NCBI GenBank assembly: GCA_027627225.1
Contig: CM051030.1
Span: forward strand, 6,946,001 to 7,010,000
Reading direction: 5' to 3'
Origin: Congeria kusceri
Taxonomy: Eukaryota; Mollusca; Bivalvia; Myida; Dreissenidae
DNA length: 64,000 bases
Shown here: positions 22,684 to 35,878 of the stretch, in pieces
Layout: each line of letters starts with the position of its first letter
Position numbering within the stretch: the first letter of the stretch is position 1
The notes under the pieces: generated by a model
What the model was told of the DNA's origin: nothing
The model's database searches: none
Seen by the model: the letters and a program-made list of their open reading frames with translations, nothing else
Position numbers and translations under genes: made by a program

Positions 22684-23051
22684 ATAATGGTTGTTATTAC
22701 CCTTTGATTATAAAATCTGAAAATAAAAAATCCATTTCCATGCTATTTCTGAGAAATGAATGACTAGAGTTCATTGCAAAGTTATGTGAAGTAGTTTACC
22801 ATAAACCTTTCAGTATACAAGAATTCAATCGAAATTTTGTAACTAGCGAGACGTAAGCATAAAATCAGGATGCTCCTCAGCAAAGATTGTTCTTGGAGTT
22901 ATGAGCCCTTTGTTGCATCTGCAAATGGTATATAGTTTTTCACAGGCTATTTCTCGCAAACCTAGCTGGAATTCAATGACACATTAAGGATTAATCTAAT
23001 ATTTATTTATAATATAAACGATTATGTTTTTATGTTACATTTCTATATAAG

Positions 23052-23266
23052 ATATGTTATCGGATCGTCGCTCGGCAATATTTACATACGTGGTCTGCAA
23101 ACAGGACAGCATTGGTTAGGCGGCGTGTATTGGACGAGACAGTCAGACATCGCACATTTCACCACGGAGCAGTCGGGAAGGCGTGCAATTGTAAAACATC
23201 CCGCAATCAGCGAACATGCCAGACAAAATTGCAGTAGCAGATGCATCTATAAACAAACAGGTATTG
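23052..23266 (+). CDS. Weak candidate exon
   Basis: Open frame richer in GC than its neighbours, reading GLQTGQHWLGGVYWTRQSD and NCSSRCIYKQTG, ending at acag before gtattg. It runs directly into a GAT microsatellite. No family recognised; possibly a mobile-element piece. Confidence 0.2.
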
Positions 23267-23280
23267 GGAATATTATTTTT

Positions 23281-23637
23281 TTAATACTGATGATGCTGCT
23301 GATGATAATGCTGATGATGCTGATGATGTTGATTTTGCTGTTTCTGATGATGGTTATCATGATGATGCTGATGGTGACGATGGTGGTGATGATAAGGATG
23401 ATGCTGATGCTGACGATGATGATAATGATGCTGGTGGTGGTGGTGATGATAATGATGATGATCAGGATGATGATAATGATGATTGTTGAGAATAATTATG
23501 ATGATGATGATGATGATGAGTATGATGGTCAGGATGATGATGATGATGTTGAGAATGATCATGATGATAATGATGATGATGATGATTATGATGATGATGA
23601 TGATTATGATGATGATCATGATTGTGATGATGATACT
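23281..23637. repeat. GAT/ATG microsatellite
   Basis: About 357 bases of interrupted trinucleotide runs. Long methionine- and aspartate-rich frames across it are artefacts. Confidence 0.95.
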
Positions 23638-23699
23638 TTTTTATGATCTTATTTAGTAATTATAGTTAAAAACAATCATAACAATAATAACCATATTTC

Positions 23700-23795
23700 G
23701 CATTATTTTATTAATATTATTATTAGTATTATTAATAATATTATTAATATTAATATTATTATTATTTATAATATTATTATAATTATTATTATACA
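23700..23795. repeat. AAT microsatellite
   Basis: Interrupted attatt and aatatt runs directly downstream of the GAT array. Confidence 0.85.
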
Positions 23796-23930
23796 GTTAT
23801 GATTAAAATAGGCGAAATAAACTTACATTTATCGAGGATCACTACTTATATTCAACAGTATGACAGACACGTTTTAAAGTAGTAGTAAAACAGACACATC
23901 CGTGATTTTATATGAGTATTGCACTAGCGG

Positions 23931-24964
23931 ATCCAGGGGGGTGCACCCAGCGCGACCCCCCACCCCCCCAAACAAAACTCCCGAACCATACATATATGGG
24001 CATATATAAAACGGTAAAAACTGGATAAATGTGCTTAATTTTTTTTTCGTTCGTTTCTCTCGCTCAATCTTGTGAAAGATACACATCATATTCAATAACG
24101 ATTTCTTACGCACACCGTATTACCGGCGTCAAAGTTCATTGAAAACGATCAACAATAGACAATACCGGGTATACCTTTATTTGTGGATGATATTTTTTTT
24201 TTCATATATTATATAAAGATGTCAGATGCAATAAAATATATATAATATGATTTCAAGTAGAAATTCAAATCAAATCAATGACTACTTTCGAGTTTAAATT
24301 ATTTTGTCTCAATAAATAGTTTGGTTTCAAAAATTCTAAATCGACAAACTTTTTGTTCAATGTTTCATTACCGATCACACCTAATTTCATATTGTTTTAT
24401 GCATTCATAAAAAAGATATACAGTGATAAAGCAGAAGGATGTCGACAACGTTGGCTCTTATTCCTGGCCATTTCGTATTTTTGCCGGCATCATATGTCAG
24501 CGAAATTGACAGAACGTCGGCATCACTTGCCGTATTATTTCACAATGCAATCATACAATTATCTTTCACACTATTTCGTGTAAAAACGTGTTCGTCTGTT
24601 TGTGAAAACAAAACACAGTGCATAGCACATTTGAAGACTTACAATTGAGGAGCATAGCTGTAAACATACGAGTTATTTAATGAAATACACTTCGAAAAGA
24701 GACAATTACAATTATGTTAATTAATAACACAAATAATTCTTGATGCGCGTGTGTTTGAAATTAATCATCCAGCCACGGATATTGCATGTTTAAAGATGTT
24801 CCTGACATCTTCCTAACATTGAGTGTCAAATACGTATTTAGTGGACAGGCACATCAAGCAATGGCAATTTACTGCCAAAACAGATGCATGACATACAGAT
24901 GAACCGACATGTCTTTCGAACATAATGAGGTGAAGTATTAACTTATTGAGTGAAACAAAGTGCA

Positions 24965-24995
<31 letters not shown>

Positions 24996-24997
24996 AC

Positions 24998-25035
<38 letters not shown>

Positions 25036-25180
25036 CGATGTGCAAAGATTTATCATATATCTTTGATATGGATCTGCAGCTGATCACTGCAGACCCTAAG
25101 ACAACATAAAGGGGTTATAACCGCACGATCAAAAGTGTACGCCCCCACCCCCGTAACCCGATATCCTGGAGCCGCCCCTG
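23931..25180. mobile_element. hAT-type non-autonomous element
   Basis: Left end reads cactagcggatccagg and the right end, reverse-complemented, reads caggggcggctccagg; such caggggcgg-type ends are typical of hAT transposons. The interior lacks a transposase and contains a GAT array. No clear 8-bp target duplication was seen, so boundaries are approximate. Confidence 0.5.
24967..25039. repeat. GAT microsatellite
   Basis: gatgatgat run of about 73 bases with two gac interruptions, inside the hAT-like element. Confidence 0.95.
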
Positions 25181-25675
25181 TCTTGTTTTCCTATCCGCCA
25201 GTCAAAAACATATTTTTGCGGTTTGATTCAATTTGATTAAAAACACAACAACAGTAATTCGTATCCTGTTTGACTAATGTAATCCACCCAAATTTTGTCT
25301 GCTCTGCATATGAATATCTAATAAAACAGATCCGGCTGCCCCGCCAAATCTTTCATGAGCATATTCAAATGGTTATATCTATTCGATCGGAAAATTTATG
25401 TTATTCAAGTGTATATTAAAATACACATAAGTGAGGTTAGAATCTTCAATACACCGTAACTATAGACAAATATGTTAAAATTTACAACAATAAAACTCCC
25501 ATTAGCAGATGAGCTTTAATGAACATGTCATTTAGATCAGACAAGTTACAAGCCTATACAGCATTGCATATCTTAGGAAAAACAAACCGTTAAAGGGTCA
25601 TTTCACGTAAGTATAGGCACGTATAAACAACACAGCATACTCCCATTTTGCATGAATATATATATTTTAGTAGCA

Positions 25676-25916
25676 ATAGTATATTGATGGAATCAGTAAG
25701 GAAACATAAAGTACAATGCCAACAACGTGTTGTTGTTTTTTCGATACAGGCTTGCCGAAGGATTCGAACTCACTCACGCCTGCAAAATCGTGCGCTACAA
25801 TGAAAACTTTCCCACGCTACAGTAGAGCTATCAATAGAGCGCATTCGCATAGCGGTACTTCATGTATATGTAATTCATATAGATTTCAAGACATTTGGTG
25901 TCCTAGTTTCCCGTAA
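25676..25916 (-). mobile_element. tRNA-derived SINE, second copy
   Basis: Matches 3719-3910 in order and orientation (tattgatggaatc, ggattcgaactca, cgctacag, gcggtacttcatgt). The minus strand carries the B-box-like element. Confidence 0.5.
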
Positions 25917-28660
25917 AAAGAATTTATATCCCATGCATGATTTTTGCATCAAAAATACTGTGGTCTGTGACGTGTTTCAATTTCGAGGGTTGTCTAATAA
26001 ATGTTTACAAGTATCAAGACATGGGTAAAACAAAGTAAGAAAACATAGGTAACTATAAACAAAGCAACACGGTGATACAATGCAAATTTACGAATTAGTG
26101 GCAAGAAACTTACCAAGTGATTTAAGTTCGTAAATTGTTGAATGTAGTATGTATTTCAAACTTCAAATACTTTACAACATGTTTAATAGACGGCCCTCAA
26201 AATGAATTGTCCAGTTTATGACAATTAACATTACTTTTAGAAGTTTTGTTTGTCATATAAAGCATAGAACTTGAGAAATTTAATTACAACTGTGTTTTAT
26301 GAATCGACTTACATTTGTCTTAAATACTGCTACTAATTTTCCCGCGCCCGCGAAAAGTGTCAGAGTGACCACTTTTTTTCGGCGTAGCTGTCTACTATCA
26401 CTTTTGATTCGGCGTAGCTGTCTAATATCACTTTTGAACCAGATTTCTTTGCGCTAATTATGCAGCGGGAAAATCGAATGCCAATAGAATTGGGCAAATT
26501 TTCTAATTTTAGCGAATGCCAACTAGCAACAATAGTTTACATTTGTAACTGTTGCATACTTTTGGGGTGTAAAATTTACATAATTGTTCACATAAACAGC
26601 TTAAATAAAGTTATAAACATATCTTCGACATACACAGAACTGAACATAATTATGAACAATTTTATTCATTGTATGCTATGAACATTCATTCACATAATGA
26701 AATAACAATATTGTTTAGCCAACATACGCGTCACGCTCTATAAATAGCAATTACAATGCTCCAATGCACGGGGACGAAATTCGGTACCAACGTACAATGT
26801 TGCCTGTTGAGCTCGTGTCACGTCTGCCTGTCGATAGAGTTACGGATCCTTAAGAGTTTAAATATAACTTGTAACCAACTTGTGGACAACAATTTTAATT
26901 CTACCGTGTTCAACACACACCAAAAGGAGTGAAGCATTCTAAAACTATCGCGCGGTATAGGGTGTTAATACACACGCATCAGTTAGCGTCCGTAGAATCA
27001 TAAACCAGAAAATTTCAATAAATGGGGTATTTATAATTATAAACTTACTGTACATATCAAGTGAATGTTATTTAATTTATAAAATGTTTAACATCTTTAT
27101 ATCAATAAAATGTGGTGAAATAAGTATCGGAATACGTCGAAATGTTATTTATGTTACTTGAACTTCATTTGCGTAGCATGAATACACTATTTGCAATAGC
27201 ATATAACCTCTACACCTGCAAGTTCGTGGGTGTTAAGTATTCGACTTTGCGCTTGCGCATAAAACACCAATTGTTTCAACATAAACACATCACATTAAAA
27301 CGATCTGAATGTAAACGAACTATTTTATTTATCAAAATTGCCAATATTTATTAGGAAATTCATGATCTTGATTTTTTTCCTGTGTTATTATTTATAGTAA
27401 GGTATATAATAATGATTTAAATTGGACATGCACATTATATGTTGAAAAATTGAGTCACACGAGTATTGTTTATGATTTGTAAGATAATAGCAATTGTAGA
27501 TCTTTATAATAACCAGCTTATTAAACGGCAAAAAAGAAAAGAAAGTGATTATTGTCAGCCGTGCCAAAAGTCATTGTTGGCACTTCAATCTTTCGTGCCA
27601 ATATCCACTTCCGACACGGCTTTGCCATTTAATAAGTTCGTATTATTCTTATTCTTGTTTATAATTATTAAATCAATAGCTAACTGTTTGTTTATAAAAA
27701 CGAGACCTGTGTAATACATTTTAATAAATACGTCATAATATATAATTTTATTTTTGAAAATATTAGGGCGCATTAGCCTAATCATAGATACGGCCCTTTA
27801 ATTCGATTAAAACCATCAATTAAATCAGTCCGGGGAACGGTCAAAGCAAAATATGTGTGATTAAAACCGGATTTTAGTGACAAATAACGCATTATATTTT
27901 TTTGAAGACATAATAAGTGACTGAGAAATGTTAAACGCCATAATTTCTGATAAGTTAATGTCTACACTGACGATGTCAAAGTTATGTTAAGCGTACTGAA
28001 AACGTCTTAAAGGAACAAATATGTGACCACTCCTAAATTTCATACAAAACTTTATTGATCAGAATATTTGTTTGCCTTGATACTGAATTAATTAGTAGAC
28101 GAACATTGATCACTCCGTCTTTCTGTTTGTCTATGGTTGTTTGTCCAAGGATTTGTAGTTAATTGATTGGATTATGAAGCAATGTGCAGTTATCACTGAA
28201 ATATAAACCCCTATGAAGTCAAATCAGTCAAATCAGTCATTGACTGAAAATTATCGACTGGTCAAGTGCTAGCACAACAATTCCCAGCCGCTTTCTTGCC
28301 AAGGTGCAATTTCGCTCCACAAGCATCACCCAATCGAAATCTGGCGATGGACGATTTCACAACCATTCATCGGGGAGAGTCATCGTGGGAAATGTTCACA
28401 CAATACTTCAGAAAATGGGCGAAGAACCATATTTGATACAGTTGCACGTAAAGGAAAAAAAAATGACCATGAGACGCAACCCAAAAATCCAAGATGGCCG
28501 ACAAATATAAGATTATCAATGTTATCAGAATGCCTTGTAGATACCATAATGTTAGCACCATGAACTGGCAGTGAATGTACGAAGCTAATCAACATATCAT
28601 CGTTCTGGAAAATTGATGAACATTAATTCAGGCTTCAGTATTCCACATGTATAGTATGTA
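25917..28660. other. Intergenic gap
   Basis: AT-rich. A short direct repeat ggcgtagctgtct occurs twice near 26381-26425. No exon with splice signals plus family features was seen on either strand. Confidence 0.45.
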
Positions 28661-28665
28661 TCCAT

Positions 28666-28911
28666 GGCTGGTATTCACAAAGCTCCTAGGGGAAATCTTA
28701 ACTAAGACTTAAGTGTGAATTTCAGATCAAATTATTGATGTAAACTTAATGTTTACAAAAGGATAAATACTTAACATCTAAGCAATATTTACTAGATTGA
28801 AACATTTCAATGTAAAAAGAACTTTACATTTAACAGTCACAGATTTAATGAATGTTATGAATTTAAGGAATTTACATAAATCTTTCCTATGGAGCTTTGT
28901 GAATACCGGCC
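28666..28911. mobile_element. MITE with 21-bp terminal inverted repeats
   Basis: Left end ggctggtattcacaaagctc and the right end ggagctttgtgaataccggc are inverted repeats with one mismatch over 21 bases. Length 246. Related, diverged sequences lie at about 20146-20310 and 30597-30765 (atggctgg, catagaactcctaag). Confidence 0.75.
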
Positions 28912-29098
28912 CAAGCCCATTTATGGGACATAAATCACCATAAATCACCATAAATATTTCCTATGGCGCTTTGTGACTACCGGCCCAAGCCCATTTATGG
29001 GACATAAATCACCATAAATCACCATAAATCTTTCCTATGGAGCTTTGTGAATACCGGCCTAAGCCCATTTATGGGACATAAATCACCATAAATCACCT
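28883..29098. repeat. 74-bp tandem repeat built from the MITE end
   Basis: Three units at 28883, 28957 and 29031. Each has tttcctatgg, the ctttgtga-taccggcc terminal repeat, and cccatttatgggacataaat with aaatcacc copies. The array starts inside the right end of the 28666 MITE. Confidence 0.85.
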
Positions 29099-29109
29099 AT
29101 TTATGGTGA

Positions 29110-29496
29110 TTTTAAATACTAACATATATAACGTAAGGGACAAAAACTGAAATCAAAATGAACCAATGTTGCACAATAGTACTGTCCCTAGAAATTACAC
29201 ATATATAGGTATCGTGATGCGTCAAATAACGAACAGCATAGTCGTACGAGTCGCTGGTAGTACTGAAAGCAAATTCAATAACCAGATTGCTATCAACAAA
29301 ACTCCAGTTAAACTTCCTTGTACCAAAGCGTGTCTTTTCAGGTCATAGATGTATTGCAGCTGTTCCGTGCCATGGTTGAGTTTAATTTTGATTTTAATAA
29401 TAGTCATATAAAGTAGCACAGCTCACATTTTTCAGAAGCATTATGTTACATATTACATGTATTGATTTTCATAATATGAACGTTTGTAGTAGATAT
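29110..29496. other. Gap, nothing supported
   Basis: AT-rich sequence between the 74-bp array and the dispersed repeat; short open frames on both strands without features. Confidence 0.4.
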
Positions 29497-29720
29497 ATAT
29501 AGGAATAATGAAACTCCAGAGAAATCATCAGGAGAAAAACCCTTATAACCATCCGTTATCCTTTATTTGAGGCAAATGACCAATATAATAAAGGCATTAT
29601 ATACAACAAACGCACAACCTAAAAATGATTAAAACAGGGTTCACCGCCTTGTAACGGTCAATGCAAAGCATTGGGGGTTTAAACCGGTTTAAAGGCATGC
29701 CGAACCTCACACTTAGCCCA
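29497..29720 (-). repeat. Dispersed repeat, copy 1
   Basis: Shares aataatgaaactccagag, aaacagggttcaccgcctt-type sequence and gggggtttaaaccggttt with 43205-43435 in opposite orientation. About 220-230 bases, no coding capacity; a SINE or MITE fragment. Confidence 0.6.
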
Positions 29721-29992
29721 GAATTAATCACAAAACACGCACTTATAAATAAATTTTAACTTCATAGGACTGGTATTCTCCCTTGTTTTAACAACTCCCG
29801 CTATGAATTAAACACATCTCTGTTAAACTCATTTTTATTGTTAATCCTGTTAAATTAGAATATTTAATATCTACAGTCTAATTATTCAAAGTTCTGCATA
29901 TTTTGTAATATTATTTGTTGTTTACCGTCTGATTGTGTCCACTCTTGGGGTTGTAGCTCCGCCAGGAAAAGCCGTTCAAAAAACAGTTAATA

Positions 29993-32900
29993 AGAAAGAT
30001 CTTAAAGTATCGTAAATTTTGTTTTTCTTTCCAAGAAATAAAAAACAACAACAACAAAACAATGAAAATAAAAATGATTACAATCCGTTTAGATGCTGGT
30101 AGAACCACATTGCTGTGGCTAGTGTAACGAGCTGCCATGCCGTACCAACCAATACATTAACCACACTAACGTTATGACGCAAATGCAACGTTAAATAGAA
30201 GTCAATGTGGTTTTGCACGTTTATAATATCTTTGTTATCCCATTTGATTGATTTAATTGCACTGCAACTTTGATATAATTAGAAAACATTGTGCCACGTT
30301 TGTCTCTGAAGTGATCAATTCTTTTTTTTTTTTATAAATGAGACATTGGTAAAATACTTTGTAATTATTGTTGTTAGACCAGACCATAATATCATTTTAG
30401 TGTTGTGGTTAATTGGTTTCCATTCGTGCATCGAGTAGCACAATAGTGCTGCGCATAGTACGATGCTTGTATTAATGTATGATTGCAAATATTTTGTCCA
30501 TTCATATGTAAAATATCCATACAGCTATCAGCATGTATAACTTAAAAAACAAACAAACAACGAATTATGCTTGACATGAATCACATTAACGAGTTCATGG
30601 CTGGTAGTCATAGAACTCCTAAGGGAAAGTTTAATTTAAGTTAGACTTAATTTTCAGCTATAATTTACAAAATCTAAACAGTATAATTTAAAAAGACCTA
30701 AGGCTTAAGGAATTGTATGAATTTAAGACCTTTACTTAAGTTTTCACTAACGAGCTTCGACTCTGACTTTTAAAATCAATATATGAAAGGACATGATCAC
30801 ACTGGATGGTAGCTGAAAAGATCTGGGCATATCGAACAGTACACGCGGATTTACACCAAAATAACTTAAAACTGTCTTTAAAAAAAAATAATAATAATAA
30901 ATGGAAATACAGCCAATATGGAATTTCCGTCACAAAACGTCCGAAATTGTTGCACATGATCCGCCGTGAAACGTGTATTGTACTAAAGTGTCTTCCATAC
31001 GGGTTACGATAACAGTCTAATAAATTATATTCAAATGACATATATACATGCACACTTAATATAAATAAAATTAGAACATAATTAATTAATTAATTGCATA
31101 ACGTTTAATATTCTCCACAATAATTTTTGCAAATTGTTTTTATTTCCTTAATATGGTGGTTTGCTGTGATGTATTTATAATATATCATTTATCGATCTGA
31201 ATGTACTGGACAAGTATTTTTTTCTAGACAAGTAATTAATAATACATTGCAGTGGAGAGCTCATAAATATATAGAAGATATTTGTTGATTTCGGTGAATG
31301 ATCGAATTTTATTTCACTAGTGGTTATAGAAAATATTGTTTTCTATGACCAGGAGTGAAATTAATCTTCGATCATTACTTAAATCAACAAATTTTCTTTT
31401 TATTTATGTTTTTGGAAATAAATAAATAAATCTGCACGAGATAAGCTTAAACGTATGCCGTTTGCGTATTCTTACGTCATACAAATGACGTCATAAATGA
31501 TTAAAAAATTGTTTATCATTAGTATGGTGGGGAAAATGTGCCATAATATGTGCGTGGTTGTCACTAAATTTTTGTGGAATTTTATCATGTATGTAGATAC
31601 TGTACATGTATATAAATTTGCCAAGGAAGGTAAACCACTACTAGTAGATCGATGCGTTTTATATTATAATTCACCAATACAATTTGATATTTCACTGGAA
31701 AGCATATAATAAAACGACGTTCATTACTTTGCTTGTACTGTACTCCATTCAAATAAACATAACATAGATACAAGTACAGTTAAATTATATAACAGTGTAT
31801 ATATCAAATTTGTAGAATCGATTTCTCCCACAGAAACGCCAACAAGGACAATTTTTACTAAGATGGTGGGGGCTGCGTGGAGGATTGTAACATATAAGTT
31901 TTGTTGTCGTTGTTTTGCAAAAATGTGAGGTACTGACAATGTGTCTAAGTTAGTTGCAGGCTGATAGCTTATGGAATATTCCACCTGTTAACTCGATATA
32001 TCTGTAAAATGAATGCATGCAAATAATTTATGGAATATTCCATCTGTTTACTCGATATATCTATAAAATGAATAATTGCATGCATGCAATCTGCATTGCT
32101 AGTATGATTGCTTGGGTGCTGCTAGTTAATTTAAATAATATTGCAGGCTTAGTTTCGTAGTTAATTCAAATGGTTCGATACATGGTAATTGCAATAGAAG
32201 AAATACACATGCACATGTGTTGCCATTTCATATATTTTTTTGTAAAGTTGTGTAATTATCCAGTGTTTAAGAATGTGATAAGAATTTGTGTTCGTGCATT
32301 TACTAGTTTGAACAAACGCAAATGTAAGAGTCTTTTTATTTGAATGTTTTCAAAGCAGTAATTAGATGAATTATGCGAACAATTAAGAACTGTTAAGAAA
32401 GAACCGTCTCAAGAATCATTTTCAACGTTTTCTTGTTTATATGATATATGATACACATTGTTAACGGGGTCGACTAGTATGACTGTAATTTCTTCCAATA
32501 CAAAATATATATTTAACAATAACTAAAATTGCGAACTGAAATATGACTTAAAACCACAATTTGGTCAAAATGATAGATTTGTTATGTTCCATTTGGACTT
32601 GTAATTTATTTGGTTGTTCGAATAATCAATGTGGATACTAGTAGCAATTGTCAATTTGATTTCTGCAGTGTATGATAACACTGTGCAATATCAAATCAAA
32701 TGCATGTAATGTTCTGAGAATATAGTTAACCCATTGCCCGTCCCTCCGAGACACTTTTCAACTGTAATTCAGTATTGTCTGCTGTCCCGTACATATCCCT
32801 ACAAACAAACGCTTCAAATTCGATACAACATTATATGCAGCATATCGACTAAGAGCAATGGGCACATCATCAAGTGGTTCGTATTTATTTTCCACGGTGT

Positions 32901-33495
32901 TATTATCGTTCGATTATAAAATATTCTTATTCCTGCTAGTTCTAAAAAACAACTCGAATTGAATTGAACTAGGACAAGTGTACAGTGCCGGGTGCTTTCG
33001 GTCCGGCGATATTTTTAGTGATGAACGGACATTTGTTTATAAACAGTTTCAGCGATATTTCTCAGGTGGTGACTAAATCAACGATATTTCATGATTTTAA
33101 ACCAGCACAACCAAGAGGACGTGAGCACATTGTTCAAACATTCTGCTATGATGATTTGTGACTAATAGTTGTTATTGCCCTTTGATTATGAAATTTGAAA
33201 AACAAAAATAAATTTCCACGATATTTCTGAGAAAAGAATAACTAGAATTCATTGCAACGTTATGTGAAGTAGATTTACCATAAACCCATCAGTACCGTAT
33301 TCCATTTTGCCGCTCTTTTGCAGTGAATTTTATGGACCTTTGAGTGTGGATGTTGTGCACAGCCCTTGTCCGATTAATTCAGCATCATTTCACAAGTTTT
33401 AACGAAACTTTAACCACCGAAACGTGAGCATAACATCAGGATGCTCCTCAGCGATTATTGTTCTTGGAGTTATGGGCCCTTTATTATGTCTGCAA
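29993..33495 (+). repeat. Segmental duplication, copy 2
   Basis: Direct copy of 19541-22930 about 10.5 kb away. It carries a MITE insertion (31247-31725), only about two 59-bp units near 31967-32075, and more disrupted reading frames than copy 1. Confidence 0.85.
31247..31725. mobile_element. MITE family A insertion with an empty site for comparison
   Basis: Copy 1 of the segmental duplication reads straight through at about 20750-20765, whereas copy 2 has about 480 extra bases. The insert contains atagaagatatttgttg and tacatgtatataaatttgcc and matches 6886-7446 reversed. catt flanks both sides and may be the target duplication. Confidence 0.75.
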
Positions 33496-33972
33496 CTCAT
33501 TGAAATTGTATGCAACGCCTCAGTATTAGGAGCTGAAAGACATATTGCCAAGAAATATTTTGCTTAATTGAGTTTTCTTGGATTTTGGACTTTTATTATA
33601 GCTGTCAATATTATACATTGTGCCATTCTTGTCGGCAAGTACCTGTGGAATAATAATGCATCTTGGTTTAAGACTTCATAACCAAGAGGAATTGGTTATA
33701 TTGTCAGAATGTTCTGCTTTATTGATTGGCACAGAGTAATGTGTGTTTGATTACAAGTTTGACTTTAATTTAGAGTGGCATATCGACGGTAGATCTACAA
33801 AAACATTAGCAAAATTAAAATAACGTTCATTTACAGAGAAATTATATTGAAGCGTTTTTATATACTATGACATTGTTTCTATCGTCTTTACAAACGTATA
33901 GCATTTTAATATATAAACATACAACAACAGAAGAACAGACACAACAACAGCGTCACAAAAATAACAGTTCAT
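33496..33972. other. Gap between duplication and TTAA element
   Basis: No supported gene. A short piece gtggcatatcgacgg near 33776 resembles the end of the element at 61088-61557. Confidence 0.4.
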
Positions 33973-33976
33973 TTAA

Positions 33977-35878
33977 GGTAGTACAACTGTAATGGGCAAT
34001 ATTCCAAACCTAATTTTAATTGTTCAGGACAATTCCTTTTTCCATTTTTCCATCAAAATTTATTTACCCTATGGATGAAAAAAAAATCATGATATCTCAA
34101 TTATAGTTGCAAATATATCCGAAATGTTGGTGTCTTTTATACAAGTAATGATTGAAGATTATAAAATAAGGCAACATAGGCGTTAAAGAAGATAAAAGTA
34201 TTGATATCTATCAATTTTCTATGGAAGCTCAGCATAAACTTGAAGCTGACAGAACAGACAAAATAATCTGTTGTCTTAAAGATTTTGGTTTTCCTGGGCT
34301 GGTTTTTTTTCACTTAAATCTTTTTTTTATTGATTTTTAATCTATGACATATATTTGACTAAAATGAAAAGTTAGAAACAAATTTACCGTGTGCTTTTTG
34401 AAAAAAGTGAAGAAAAACTATCATACCCATTAAAAAAAAAATAGACATCTATATATAGGCAATTCCACAACAATAATTATCAAATGTGACATTAATTATG
34501 CATTTCAAGTTTAATACACCATTTATACCAGTTTAACTAAATATATTAACAATTAAATGTTATTATTTCAGTTAAACATACTTTTTTTCAAAATTCAGTT
34601 TCCTAGAGGTAAACAAAATGCCACCCACACCCTGCAACGTGTTCAGCTCTGGGACAACACACCGTACGCCAACAATAAGTGTCTTATTTATTATCTTTGT
34701 TTCCAATCATCTTCATGTCAACAATGTTTATGCTGGTAATTGAGGCTGTATATGCTGGTAATTTAGGCTGCATCTTCACCAACTGGCACGGTCAGAAAAA
34801 CATGTGTTCTGTGTGGAGCACCAGGTTTGACCCACAGGGAAGCATTCCAAGTGATTTGTGGCAATTCTCTTCCTTCAGCTGCAAAAATATTTTAAAATAA
34901 TCCAATAACTGATTGTTTTCCACGACATATTTAACAATATACATACAAAACTTTCCAGTATATGTGCAAACCAACCTAGTAAGCCATACTTGTCAGTGTT
35001 AGGTAAAATTAATGTCAAAACTGTGTAATTACTGAATGGATCCGTATTAGTATGCTGATCATGAAGAAACACTGAAGCACACATTCATAAGCAAAATGGC
35101 ACACATATTAAGTATAAGTATTCAACTATTTAAGTGTCTTAAGACTTCAAAACTAAGGGACTGACACATCTTACATGTACTTCATGATTTATATGTTCAT
35201 TTACTGACATGTATACTGTAAGTATATGTCGAAATATGGACAAACACAAATACATGTAAATAATATTACTTATACTAATATATTAATTGTACATTCAAGC
35301 AATACAACTTCGTAGTTCAAGCATTGAAATGAAAAGCCTCACATTATCCTCTAATAAATTACGTTCGTATTTTATAGATAAATATTAATATATTCAGAAA
35401 TGTCAGAATAAAAATACAATTCTTTCACTTTCTTGTTTTATTTACATGTTTTTCATCTCCTCATTATCAGGATTCAAGCTGGTTCATCATATGTACGATC
35501 TGGTGACGGTTATTTATATGGCTCCGATTTTCTTTCAGTAAGCATTCCCTTTTTGCTCGTATTTATAATTTTCGTTTGAAGGTTGTTTTTGTTCATACCA
35601 CGAAAAATATGTGACTTTTGGTTTCGATTTCTATACATATTTCATTATGTCAAAATATGTATCTGTTTGCATTTCGTCAGAAGTATATACATGATACTAA
35701 CATGTATAAAATAATGTGATTATATAAAAGAATGTACTTATATTAAAACTAGCATGTGTTCGACAAGTATCGGAACCAAACGGGCATATTACGAACTGGG
35801 TAACGAAACTTTCCGACAGTCACTGATATTGGCCGATCTTAGACAAAAAACGCGGGAAATATTTACAGTTGTACTACC
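33977..35878. mobile_element. TTAA-flanked DNA transposon, non-autonomous
   Basis: Perfect 16-bp terminal inverted repeats (ggtagtacaactgtaa at 33977 and ttacagttgtactacc ending 35878), each bordered by TTAA. TTAA target duplication is the hallmark of piggyBac-type elements. About 1.9 kb with no recognisable transposase, so an internally replaced or decayed copy. Confidence 0.7.

Larger units (their letters stand above)
19541..22930 (+). repeat. Segmental duplication, copy 1
   Basis: Collinear with 29993-33495 over about 3.4 kb, from agatcttaaagtatcg to cagcaaagattgttcttgg. Base differences and small indels are scattered throughout. Copy 1 has more units of a 59-bp minisatellite and lacks the 480-bp MITE found in copy 2. 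Confidence 0.85.

Noticed and set aside
23032..23646. 204-codon plus ORF and its 112-codon antisense, both very long
   Set aside because: Mostly translation of the GAT microsatellite; only the first 70 codons could be coding, and that is weak.
34557..34900. Possible gene inside the TTAA element
   Set aside because: Two short overlapping frames without conserved motifs or matching splice phases.
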